The notes beneath the pieces were generated by a model. It saw nothing but the letters and a program-made list of their open reading frames with translations, searched no databases and was not told the DNA's origin. Below are positions 1-6,583 of a DNA stretch of 33,107 bases, one piece after another. Source of the stretch: Micavibrio sp. UBA5703 (GTDB lineage: Bacteria; Pseudomonadota; Alphaproteobacteria; Micavibrionales; Micavibrionaceae); assembly GCA_002420015.1 (NCBI GenBank), contig DIHF01000011.1, positions 1-33,107 on the forward strand, given 5' to 3'. The translations under genes and the position numbers were made by a program. How positions within the stretch are numbered: the first letter of the stretch is position 1; each line of letters opens with the position of its first letter.

Positions 1-97
1 CTTAATTATTGCTGCATGTGCTAACACTTCGTTTTATCATTGTCGTTACGAAAAACTCAAGGGAAAATTCCTTAAAAAAGCATCTTTTGCCATAAAC

Positions 98-126
98 TTG
101 CTCTTTCCGTAACGTTGTGCTATTTT
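98..126 (+). promoter_or_regulatory. Possible sigma70-type promoter of the receiver cassette
   Basis: A TTGCTC element (98-103) lies 17 nt before TATTTT (121-126), and the bases just before the -10 are TGC, which fits an extended -10. It sits about 38 nt upstream of the ATG at 164. This is motif matching only; the -10 is not close to consensus. Confidence 0.3.
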
Positions 127-163
127 CCTGCCTCTCAACAAGAACAGGCAGAGGTAAACAAAA

Positions 164-1006
164 ATGGATTACAGCAAGACAAGAGTTTTGGTCGTCGATG
201 ACGATGCTTCGGTAAGAATGGCGCTCAGAGGTTTTTTGTGCGCATTTGGTTTTGAAGATTTAAACATTCATGAAGCCGTAAATGGGCGTGAGGGGTTAAT
301 GGCGATCCAAAAAGCAAAGGAAGGACAGTTTTGTTTTGATTTGGTGATGACGGACACACGCATGCCGGAGATGGACGGGCAGCGAATGATGAAAGAAATT
401 CGCGATCAGGGGTATGTTATGCCGATCATTCAGCTATCGGCGCAAGACAGGGTCGGTCCGCCCTTGCGCCATAACGAGGTGTTTGTCCTTAAACCATTCA
501 ACGTAGATAATTTGTTTATGCTGGTTGATGCACTTATTCAATCAAAGCCGAAAGTTCTTGTCGTCGACGACGAAAAAGACACGCGAGATGGTGTCAAACT
601 CGTGCTTGCTTCCAGAGGATACCATGTCGAAGAAGCACAGAATGGAGCGCAGGCACTTGCGATGATTGATGGCAAAGGAGAGTCCTCCTATGAAGGTGGT
701 TTGTACTACGATGTGGTGCTATCAGATATGGATATGCCTGAGATGGACGGGCCAACTCTTTTGGCGCAATTGGGTTCGCAGAGCGGTCGGCATCAGGGCA
801 GATTTATTTCTGCATCCTGCAGGCCTCTGGAAAAACAAAGAGAGAGATATGCCGGTTTGAAACCGGATGCCTTCATGGAAAAGCCGTTCAATAACAAGGC
901 TTTTCTCCGTACTATGATGGAGCTTTTGGAGAAATACAGGAATCCGTCATGGGGCGCGCAGCCGCAGGCGACAACGGCGTTTGTGCCGGGAGGGTTAGAT
1001 TTATGA
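164..1006 (+). CDS. Tandem double receiver-domain response regulator, no output domain
   Basis: A 280-residue protein made of two CheY-like receiver domains (about residues 6-125 and 129-255). Both keep the phosphorylation chemistry. Receiver 1 has the acidic triplet D12-D14, phosphoacceptor D64 (in TDTRMPEMDG), S92 and K110 (LKPF). Receiver 2 has D135/D136, D188 (SDMDMPEMDG), S216 and K240 (EKPF). No DNA-binding, enzymatic or HPt domain follows; about 25 low-complexity residues finish the chain. By family logic it is a phosphorylation-controlled signalling protein acting through protein contacts, as CheY or DivK do. The start is supported by AGAGG at 150-154. The stop overlaps the ATG of the next receiver gene as ATGA, so the two are probably translationally coupled. 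No histidine kinase is visible in the window. The gene looks more AT-rich than its neighbours. Confidence 0.9.
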   Translation: MDYSKTRVLVVDDDASVRMALRGFLCAFGFEDLNIHEAVNGREGLMAIQKAKEGQFCFDLVMTDTRMPEMDGQRMMKEIRDQGYVMPIIQLSAQDRVGPPLRHNEVFVLKPFNVDNLFMLVDALIQSKPKVLVVDDEKDTRDGVKLVLASRGYHVEEAQNGAQALAMIDGKGESSYEGGLYYDVVLSDMDMPEMDGPTLLAQLGSQSGRHQGRFISASCRPLEKQRERYAGLKPDAFMEKPFNNKAFLRTMMELLEKYRNPSWGAQPQATTAFVPGGLDL

Positions 1007-1467
1007 CCACCAAGAAAGACGGAAAGATTCTATTAATTGAGCAAGATTACGCCGCTCGCGAAGTCACAAAAACGCTTTTGCGGGCTGAGGGGTATAGCAA
1101 TATCCTCGATTTTGAGAGCGCAGAGCATTTTATGTTACATGTGGCAGAGATTAATGAGGGCGAGCCGGAAAAGGACATCGCATTGATTATCTGTAATATG
1201 GGGTTTCGATTTGACGAACACAGGACAAGCGGTCTGAATTTTCTGGAGGCGCTGCGGAATAACAATAATAACATCCCGTTTGTTCTTCTTACGGGAGGCA
1301 CTGTCGATCAAGGTCAGGCCGAGAGTCTGAAGAAGCTTGGCAATGTAGCGGTTGTTGGGAAGCCCTTTACGCCGGAAAAGCTGGCAAGCATCGTTGATTT
1401 AATGATATTGCCAAGACCTTTTGACGGGAGATATGACGACCCTGGCTTGCGTACGCCAGGGTTCTAA
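1003..1467 (+). CDS. Degenerate receiver-like protein (pseudo-receiver)
   Basis: A 154-residue protein with a receiver fold pattern from about residue 8 to 136. The start is taken at the ATG that overlaps the upstream TGA (ATGA); an in-frame ATG further upstream would place 18 residues inside the previous gene. The usual acidic pair is E13-Q14-D15, and the position expected to hold the phosphoacceptor Asp is N65 (IICNMGF). The conserved Thr (LLTGG, T97) and Lys (GKPF, K120) are kept. It therefore probably cannot be phosphorylated in the normal way and may work as a constitutive or sequestering partner of the double receiver encoded just upstream; that role is inference. The 3' end overlaps the stop of the convergent etfA by four bases. 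Confidence 0.85.
   Translation: MTTKKDGKILLIEQDYAAREVTKTLLRAEGYSNILDFESAEHFMLHVAEINEGEPEKDIALIICNMGFRFDEHRTSGLNFLEALRNNNNNIPFVLLTGGTVDQGQAESLKKLGNVAVVGKPFTPEKLASIVDLMILPRPFDGRYDDPGLRTPGF
1439..1462. terminator. Stem-loop at the convergent gene ends, possible bidirectional terminator
   Basis: ACCCTGGC and GCCAGGGT form a perfect 8-bp stem around an 8-nt loop, inside the last codons of the pseudo-receiver gene and just past the etfA stop. There is no U-tract on either side, so it is not a canonical intrinsic terminator, but its place between convergent genes suggests an end-of-transcript role. Confidence 0.4.
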
Positions 1468-2393
1468 ACCTTCCCCTCCATCTCGGGGACGATTTCGAAA
1501 AGGTCGCCGACGAGGCCGTAATCGGCCACGGAGAAAATCGGCGCTTCGGGGTCTTTGTTGATGGCCACGATAATCTTTGAATCTTTCATCCCCGCAAGGT
1601 GCTGGATCGCGCCGGAAATACCGACGGCGACATACAAATCCGGCGCGACGACCTTTCCTGTCTGGCCGACTTGATAATCGTTGGGGACATATCCCGCATC
1701 CACCGCCGCGCGCGAGGCGCCGACCGCCGCGCCAAGTTTATCGGCCAGTTTCTCGATGATCTTAAAATTCTCCGCCGAGCCGACGCCGCGCCCGCCGGAG
1801 ACGACGATTTTCGCCGAGGTCAGTTCGGGCCGTTCGGATTTGGACAGTTCGGCGCCTACGTAACCTGAAAGACCGGAATCGCCTTTGGCGGCAATGTCTT
1901 CAATGGCGGCATTGCCCCCTGAAGATGCGGCGGCATCGAAATTTGTACCGCGTACGGTGATGAATTTGATTGCATCGTTTGATTGCACGGTGGCGATGGC
2001 GTTGCCGGCATAGATCGGGCGCTGGAACGTATCGGGCGATTCAACGGCGATGATTTCGGATATTTGTTGCATGTCGCAGAGGGCCGCAGTGCGGGGCAGG
2101 ATATTCTTGCCGTAGGTTGTCGCCGGGGCGAGAACATGCGAGTAATTTTTTGCCAATCCGGCGATCACGGGCGCGGCGTTTTCCGCAAGGCCGTTTGCGT
2201 GTTCGGGCGCGTCGCATTTGAGGACTTTGGATACGCCTTCGATTTTGGCGGCGGCCTGTGCCACCGCGCTGCAACCCGACCCGCACACCAGAACGTGAAT
2301 CTCGCCGCCTACTTTCTTTGCGGCGGTGATGGTGTTGAGGGTGGAGGGTTTTAAGTTTGCGTTATCGTGTTCGGCTAAAACAAGTACGCTCAT
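1464..2393 (-). CDS. etfA: Electron transfer flavoprotein alpha subunit
   Basis: A 309-residue ETF alpha subunit, the usual length. With EtfB it forms the FAD-containing ETF that carries electrons from acyl-CoA and related dehydrogenases to ETF:ubiquinone oxidoreductase. The N-terminal half (from MSVLVLAEHD) is the alpha/beta nucleotide-binding-like domain. The C-terminal FAD domain carries VVSGGRGVGS and the ETF-alpha signature region YVPNDYQVGQTGKVVAPDLY followed by GISGAIQHLAGM. It follows etfB with a 4-nt ATGA overlap, so the subunits are made in a coupled, 1:1 way. The dehydrogenase or ETF-QO partner is not in the window. The stop codon overlaps that of the convergent receiver gene. Confidence 0.97.
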   Translation of the reverse strand: MSVLVLAEHDNANLKPSTLNTITAAKKVGGEIHVLVCGSGCSAVAQAAAKIEGVSKVLKCDAPEHANGLAENAAPVIAGLAKNYSHVLAPATTYGKNILPRTAALCDMQQISEIIAVESPDTFQRPIYAGNAIATVQSNDAIKFITVRGTNFDAAASSGGNAAIEDIAAKGDSGLSGYVGAELSKSERPELTSAKIVVSGGRGVGSAENFKIIEKLADKLGAAVGASRAAVDAGYVPNDYQVGQTGKVVAPDLYVAVGISGAIQHLAGMKDSKIIVAINKDPEAPIFSVADYGLVGDLFEIVPEMEGKV

Positions 2394-3142
2394 GACAACA
2401 CCTTCGCTTCGTTCTTCAATTTACCGATAAGCTCATCGACGCTGGCGACCTTGATGCCGCCCTTGCGTTTGGCGGGTTCGGCGACTTTGAGCGTTTTCAT
2501 GCGCGGTGCGGTATCAATGCCCAGATCGGCAGGGGACATGACCGCCAGATCCTTTTTCTTGGCCTTCATGATGTCGGGCAGCTTGGCGTAGCGCGGCTCG
2601 TTCAGGCGCAAATCGGTGGTGATGATGGCGGGGAGTTTAAGCATAAGTGTCTCAAGACCGCCGTCGATCTCCCGCGTGACCTTCAGGCCGCCACCTTCGA
2701 TTTCAAGTTTGGAGGCAAACGTACCCTGCGGCCAGCCCAAAAGCGCGGCCAGCATTTGCCCGGTCTGGTTGGAATCATCGTCAATGGCCTGTTTGCCAAG
2801 GATGACGATGTCTGGTTTTTCCTTATCGACGATAGCCTTCAATATCTTGGCAACGGCCAGCGGCTCCACCTCGTCATTGGTCTGGACCAATATGCCCCGG
2901 TCGGCACCGATAGCCATGGCGGTGCGGAGTTGTTCCTGGGCCTTGTCCGGGCCGATGGATACGGCGATGATCTCTGTGGCCTTTCCGGCCTCTTTCAGGC
3001 GCACGGCTTCCTCGATGGCGATTTCATCGAAAGGATTAACGGACATTTTGACGTTGGCCAGATCGACGCCGGAATTGTCGGTTTTAACGCGGATTTTAAC
3101 GTTGTAATCGACGACCCGCTTGATGGGGACAAGAATTTTCAT
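2390..3142 (-). CDS. etfB: Electron transfer flavoprotein beta subunit
   Basis: A 250-residue ETF beta subunit, first gene of the etfBA pair. It begins MKILVPIKRVVDYNVKIRVK, typical of the family, and carries the conserved stretch GKQAIDDDSNQTGQMLAALL that contributes to AMP and interface binding. It also shows the LPAIITTDLRLNEPRYAKLP segment with the recognition-loop region that docks partner dehydrogenases. The start codon follows a short AT-rich leader; the region upstream holds an inverted-repeat element (3172-3253) that separates this pair from the HIG1/ubiG genes. Product is soluble in the cytoplasm. Confidence 0.97.
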   Translation of the reverse strand: MKILVPIKRVVDYNVKIRVKTDNSGVDLANVKMSVNPFDEIAIEEAVRLKEAGKATEIIAVSIGPDKAQEQLRTAMAIGADRGILVQTNDEVEPLAVAKILKAIVDKEKPDIVILGKQAIDDDSNQTGQMLAALLGWPQGTFASKLEIEGGGLKVTREIDGGLETLMLKLPAIITTDLRLNEPRYAKLPDIMKAKKKDLAVMSPADLGIDTAPRMKTLKVAEPAKRKGGIKVASVDELIGKLKNEAKVLS

Positions 3143-3171
3143 TTTAGCACTTAATCCATTTTTATTTTTTA

Positions 3172-3253
3172 AACACTAAGACACTAAGGTTCACTAAGAT
3201 ATTTTCCGATATTTTTTAAATTCAGACTTAGTGTTTCTTAGTGTCTTAGTGGT
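3172..3253. repeat. Inverted repeat of CACTAAG-type heptamer units
   Basis: The left arm (3172-3198) contains three CACTAAG/ACTAAG units spaced by a base or two. The right arm (3226-3253) contains three matching CTTAGTG/CTTAGTGT units on the other strand. The arms match apart from a few bases, around an AT-rich loop of roughly 27 nt. It fills most of the etfB to HIG1 intergenic space and could act as terminator for the ubiG-HIG1 transcript or be a copy of a dispersed intergenic repeat. I recall similar iterated heptamers in other environmental genomes, but cannot check copy number here. Confidence 0.75.
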
Positions 3254-3266
3254 GAAATTATAATTT

Positions 3267-3458
3267 TCATGAGGTTAAGTATGCCAGTGCAAACAGGGCC
3301 AAGGCAACCCCTTGCAGCGTGACGCGCAGTTGCATGAGTCTGTTTCCGTGCTTCTTGTTGAAGTCGCCGCCCTTAATCATGGAAAACAGGCCGACCGCAA
3401 GAATGCCCAGAACGGCGAGCATGGCCAGAAGCATGGAGATGACGAAGAGGTTGTTCAT
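3267..3458 (-). CDS. HIG1-domain twin-transmembrane small protein
   Basis: A 63-residue protein with two predicted membrane helices (about residues 4-27 and 46-62) joined by a basic loop containing GGDFNKKHGNRLMQLRV. That layout and the RLMQLRVTLQG stretch match the bacterial HIG1/hypoxia-induced-protein family (twin transmembrane protein), whose mitochondrial relatives are Rcf1-type respiratory supercomplex factors. A role in cytochrome oxidase assembly or stability is therefore plausible but inferred. The start codon overlaps the ubiG stop as ATGA, so it is translated with a ubiquinone-biosynthesis enzyme, which fits a respiratory function. Confidence 0.85.
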   Translation of the reverse strand: MNNLFVISMLLAMLAVLGILAVGLFSMIKGGDFNKKHGNRLMQLRVTLQGVALALFALAYLTS

Positions 3459-4180
3459 TTTACAGTGCTCATCAAATAGTTAACGTCGAGGTCGGTTTTG
3501 GAAAGGGTGAAGCCGCCTTTGAGCGGATTGAAGATCAGGCCAGTGATGTCGGCGGGGGACAAGCCGTTTTGCCTTGCGGCGGCGGCGAGTTCCGAGGGTT
3601 TCACGAATTTCTTCCAGCTATGTGTGCCGCGTGGCACCCAGCGCAGGATATATTCCGCCGCAACGATGCCGAGCGCAAAAGATTTTGGTGTGCGGTTGAG
3701 GGTCGAGAAAATGGCCAGCCCGCCCGGCTTGAGCAATTTGCTGCAACTTGCGACAAAGTCGCCAAGGTTGCTGACGTGCTCGGCGATTTCAAGGGCGAGG
3801 ATGACGTCGAAAGTGCGCGAGGACAATAAAAGGGATTCTGCGCTTGTGCATTGATAGTCGATTTTTACACCCGATTGCGCGGCGTGGTCTTTGGCAACGC
3901 CTATAGCGACATTGTCAGCATCGATGCCGGTGACGGAGGCTCCCATGCGGGCCACAGGCTCGGCAACCAGTCCGCCGCCGCAGCCGATATCGAGGATGTT
4001 CAGGCCCGCAAGAGCCTTGAAATTCTTAACATCGTGGCCAAAATGGCTACAAATTTGCGCCTTGATGTATTCCAGCCTTACGGGGTTTAAGGCGTGCAGG
4101 GGGGCGAATGGCCCTTCTTCGTCCCACCAGCGGGGCGCATCCTTGGAAAAATGCTCTATTTCTTCGCGTTCTACACTCAT
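3455..4180 (-). CDS. ubiG: Ubiquinone biosynthesis O-methyltransferase UbiG
   Basis: A 241-residue class I SAM-dependent methyltransferase that performs both O-methylations in ubiquinone synthesis. The N-terminus WWDEEGPFAPLHALNPVRLEYI is diagnostic of UbiG. Motif I is ILDIGCGGG (62-70), followed by the acidic GIDAD that binds the SAM ribose. ALEIAEHV and LLKPGGLAIFSTLNRT cover the later motifs, and the family-specific VPRGTHSWKKFVKP segment is present. Length matches the E. coli enzyme. It is divergent from lysC with about 90 bases between start codons, and its stop overlaps the start of the HIG1 gene. Its division from lysC is a common alphaproteobacterial arrangement as I recall it. Confidence 0.95.
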   Translation of the reverse strand: MSVEREEIEHFSKDAPRWWDEEGPFAPLHALNPVRLEYIKAQICSHFGHDVKNFKALAGLNILDIGCGGGLVAEPVARMGASVTGIDADNVAIGVAKDHAAQSGVKIDYQCTSAESLLLSSRTFDVILALEIAEHVSNLGDFVASCSKLLKPGGLAIFSTLNRTPKSFALGIVAAEYILRWVPRGTHSWKKFVKPSELAAAARQNGLSPADITGLIFNPLKGGFTLSKTDLDVNYLMSTVK

Positions 4181-4198
4181 TTAACCCCGGAAAACCCT

Positions 4199-4227
4199 TT
4201 GATTTTTTCTGAGAGGGACAGTATGGA
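4199..4227 (+). promoter_or_regulatory. Possible lysC promoter
   Basis: TTGATT (4199-4204) and TATGGA (4222-4227) are separated by 17 nt and lie about 45 nt upstream of the lysC ATG. The -10 is weak. Only the spacing and location support this. Confidence 0.25.
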
Positions 4228-4272
4228 TAGGCGGGTTGTGGAAAACAAGCTGAAAAAGGGCAGAGAGCTTAA

Positions 4273-5511
4273 ATGGCTTTGATCGTAGCAAAATTCGGCG
4301 GCACCTCGGTGGCGGATACGGCGCGGATTGAAACCGCAGCCGCGAAGGTCCTGCGCGAGGTCGAGCGGGGCAACAAGGTCGTGGTTGTGGTGTCGGCTAT
4401 GGCCGGGGTCACGAACCAGTTGGTCGGCTATTGCGATTCAATAAGTAAAATGTACGATTTGCGTGAATATGACGCCGTGGTCTCCAGCGGGGAGCAGATC
4501 ACCGCCGGGCTGATGGCGATGGCCCTGCAAAAGATCGGCGTACAGGCGCGGTCGTGGCTGGGCTGGCAGGTGCCGATCAGAACCGACAACGTCCACGGCA
4601 AGGCGCGTATCGAGGATATCGACGTTACGGAACTGCGCAAAAGGCTGGACTCCGGCGAGGTTGCGGTCGTACCGGGCTTTCAGGGCGTCACCGACAGGAA
4701 CAGGATATCGACGCTGGGGCGCGGCGGCTCCGACACCACGGGCGTTGCGCTGGCGGCGGCGCTGAAAGCGGATCGTTGCGATATCTATACCGATGTGAAC
4801 GGCGTTTACACGACCGATCCGCGCATTGTCGAAAAGGCCCGCAAGATCGACAGAATTTCCTATGAGGAGATGATGGAGATGGCTTCGCTCGGCAGCAAGG
4901 TTTTGCAGATACGCTCCGTCGAAATCGCCATGAACAGCAATGTGCCGGTTCAGGTTTTATCCAGTTTTGAAGACGCGATCGGCAGCGATCTGCCGGGGAC
5001 GCTCGTAACCAGAGAGGAAGATATCATGGAAAAAGAAATTGTAAGCGGTGTGGCGTGCAGCCGCGACGAAGCCAAGATCACGGTGCTGGACGTGCCGGAC
5101 AAGCCGGGTCTGGCGGCAAGGATTTTCGGGCCGCTGGCGGCGGCGGCGATCAATATCGACATGATCGTCCAGAACGTGTCTTCGGACGGCAAGCACACCG
5201 ATATTACCTTTACCGTTTCGCGCCGCGAAAGCACACGGGCGCTTGAGGTGATCGGCAATCTTGAGGAGTTCAAGGGGGCGGGCGTTCTCACCGCCGACAA
5301 CGTTGCTAAAATATCCGTCGTCGGGGTCGGCATGGTTTCGCATCACGGCGTGGCCAGCACGATGTTCAAGACGCTGGCCGATAAGGGGATCAACATACAG
5401 GTGATTTCGACCTCCGAGATCAAGATTTCCGTCCTGATCGACGAGCAATATGCCGAGCTGGCCGTACGGGCGCTGCACGAGGCTTATGGGTTATCGAAAA
5501 AAGCCGCGTAA
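4273..5511 (+). CDS. lysC: Aspartate kinase
   Basis: A 412-residue monofunctional aspartokinase, the first enzyme of the lysine/threonine/methionine/diaminopimelate branch. KFGGTSVAD (7-15) is the amino-acid-kinase signature. VVSSGEQITAGLMA and GRGGSDTTGVALAAAL line the aspartate and ATP sites, and TDPRIV follows. Two ACT domains occupy about residues 262-412, with the pairs ITVLDVPDKPGLAARIF and ISVVGVGMVSHHGVASTMF typical of feedback-regulated LysC. It starts at ATG after GGGCAGAGAG. A second strong ribosome site lies inside the gene before codon 252 (separate entry). The 3' end runs straight into a 143-nt palindrome. Confidence 0.97.
   Translation: MALIVAKFGGTSVADTARIETAAAKVLREVERGNKVVVVVSAMAGVTNQLVGYCDSISKMYDLREYDAVVSSGEQITAGLMAMALQKIGVQARSWLGWQVPIRTDNVHGKARIEDIDVTELRKRLDSGEVAVVPGFQGVTDRNRISTLGRGGSDTTGVALAAALKADRCDIYTDVNGVYTTDPRIVEKARKIDRISYEEMMEMASLGSKVLQIRSVEIAMNSNVPVQVLSSFEDAIGSDLPGTLVTREEDIMEKEIVSGVACSRDEAKITVLDVPDKPGLAARIFGPLAAAAINIDMIVQNVSSDGKHTDITFTVSRRESTRALEVIGNLEEFKGAGVLTADNVAKISVVGVGMVSHHGVASTMFKTLADKGINIQVISTSEIKISVLIDEQYAELAVRALHEAYGLSKKAA
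5026..5511 (+). CDS. Possible internally initiated LysC beta-like regulatory subunit
   Basis: Codon 252 of lysC is an ATG preceded by AGAGAGGAAG (5011-5020) at good ribosome-site spacing. Initiation here would give a 161-residue protein made only of the two ACT domains. In Corynebacterium glutamicum and Bacillus subtilis, lysC is known to make exactly such an in-frame beta subunit from an internal start near codon 246-250, giving an alpha2beta2 enzyme. The sequence shows the site; that it is used here is inference. The coding context (EEDIMEKE) could also create a purine-rich stretch by chance. Confidence 0.4.
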   Translation: MEKEIVSGVACSRDEAKITVLDVPDKPGLAARIFGPLAAAAINIDMIVQNVSSDGKHTDITFTVSRRESTRALEVIGNLEEFKGAGVLTADNVAKISVVGVGMVSHHGVASTMFKTLADKGINIQVISTSEIKISVLIDEQYAELAVRALHEAYGLSKKAA

Positions 5512-5654
5512 GGGCGTAACCCCATTCATTGTCTTTTGGCCTGCGAAACGCAGTTTTCTGCGCTTCCGCTTCTCAAATACGCCAAAGTATTCTCCGATGC
5601 GGTTCTCAAAAACTGCGTTTCTCGGCACAAAATCCTTCGAATGGGGATACGCCC
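5512..5654. repeat. 143-nt imperfect palindrome after lysC
   Basis: The sequence starts GGGCGTAACCCCATTC and ends GAATGGGGATACGCCC. Inside, GAAACGCAGTTTT (from about 5544) is matched by AAAACTGCGTTTC (from about 5609), and the centre is AATAC/GTATT around a short loop near 5583. Almost the whole element can fold on itself, in DNA or RNA. It begins immediately after the lysC TAA and ends about 60 nt before rodZ. Possible identities are a dispersed palindromic repeat of the ERIC/RUP kind, an elaborate terminator or a processing signal. There is no U-run after the hairpin. Confidence 0.8.
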
Positions 5655-5713
5655 TACTGGCAACAACAAACCAATTGTATTTTCGTTCAATCCGGTGCTA
5701 GGCTGGACGCATA

Positions 5714-6577
5714 ATGGGACATGCAATGTTAAAAGAGAATCCGGTTTCGCCGCCGGGGCGTTTTCGCACCGAAATGCCGGTCGGGGAGATATTGAACCGC
5801 GCCCGCGTTCATTACGGGCGTTCTATCGAGGACGTCGAAAGGGCGATACGCATCCGCGCCGGGCAGATCGAGGCGATCGAGCAGGGGCGGCTGGATGAGC
5901 TTCCGGGCCGGGTCTATGCGCTGGGTTTCGTCCGTTCCTATGCGGAATATCTCGGTCTTGATTCAGAGCGTCTGGTGCGCCTGTTCAAGGAGCAATCGGC
6001 GGGCGTCGTCAAGGAAAAGCCCGAGCTTCATTTCCCCGTGGCCGCATCCGAAAGCAAGATGCCTGCGCTTTGGGTGATATTCCTTTCGCTCTTTGCTTCT
6101 TTTGCCGTGATTTTGATTTTGAGCGTTATCTATACGGATGATCGTACGCTGGTTAGCGAGGTGCCTCCGGTTTCAGAAACCGTCAGGGCCGATCTCGAAG
6201 CCGAGAAGGTTAAGGGGATTGAGGCGCGGATTCCCTACGGCCCACCTGCGCCGACGCCCGAGCAGATGGCCGCAGCGGTCCAGCCGCCCAGACAGGTGCA
6301 GGCACCCGGCATTATTCTTAAAATGACGGCCAATAGCTGGGTCGATATCCGCGATGAAAACGGGAAGGCGATCGTTTCAAAAGTTCTTAAAGCGGGCGAT
6401 CAGTATTTTGTGCCCGACAGTCCCAATCTGAAAATGTCGCTGGGCAATGCCGGGGCCGTTCAGGTTGTCATTGATGGCAATGCGGTTGCTCCTTTGGGGG
6501 CGGAAGGCGAAATACGCCGCGATATTCCCCTGGGCCGTGAAGCCCTGCAAGGTATCCAGAAGCCCGCTTTAGAGTAG
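5714..6577 (+). CDS. rodZ: RodZ-like cell-shape protein: HTH, one membrane helix, DUF4115
   Basis: A 287-residue protein. Residues 20-90 are the RodZ-type HTH_25 domain (VGEILNRARVHYGRSIEDVE, then GRVYALGFVRSYAEYLGLD), which in RodZ binds MreB. A single membrane helix spans about 117-139. A proline-rich periplasmic linker follows (160-197), and a C-terminal DUF4115 domain covers 199-275 (KMTANSWVDIRDENGKAI). This is the complete RodZ architecture, pointing to a bitopic inner-membrane protein that links MreB to the elongasome. Start is uncertain: ATG at 5714 or ATG at 5726, the latter preceded by GGGAC. The stop is six bases before prfA. In relatives it is often followed by ispG, which is absent here. 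Confidence 0.85.
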   Translation: MGHAMLKENPVSPPGRFRTEMPVGEILNRARVHYGRSIEDVERAIRIRAGQIEAIEQGRLDELPGRVYALGFVRSYAEYLGLDSERLVRLFKEQSAGVVKEKPELHFPVAASESKMPALWVIFLSLFASFAVILILSVIYTDDRTLVSEVPPVSETVRADLEAEKVKGIEARIPYGPPAPTPEQMAAAVQPPRQVQAPGIILKMTANSWVDIRDENGKAIVSKVLKAGDQYFVPDSPNLKMSLGNAGAVQVVIDGNAVAPLGAEGEIRRDIPLGREALQGIQKPALE

Positions 6578-6583
6578 CTCTCC

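Noticed and set aside
44..114. Inverted CGTTACG copies at 44-50 and 108-114, with another CGTTACG near 19562
   Set aside because: A 7-mer shared by three places is weak evidence of a regulator site, and no symmetrical placement relative to promoters was found.
3172..3253. CRISPR-like array from the repeated heptamers
   Set aside because: Units are only seven bases, spacing is one to three bases, and orientation inverts; there are no spacers or cas genes.
5450..5701. Open frames running through the palindrome after lysC
   Set aside because: Several short frames cross the element on both strands, none has a ribosome site or a recognisable product; the region is better explained as a repeat.
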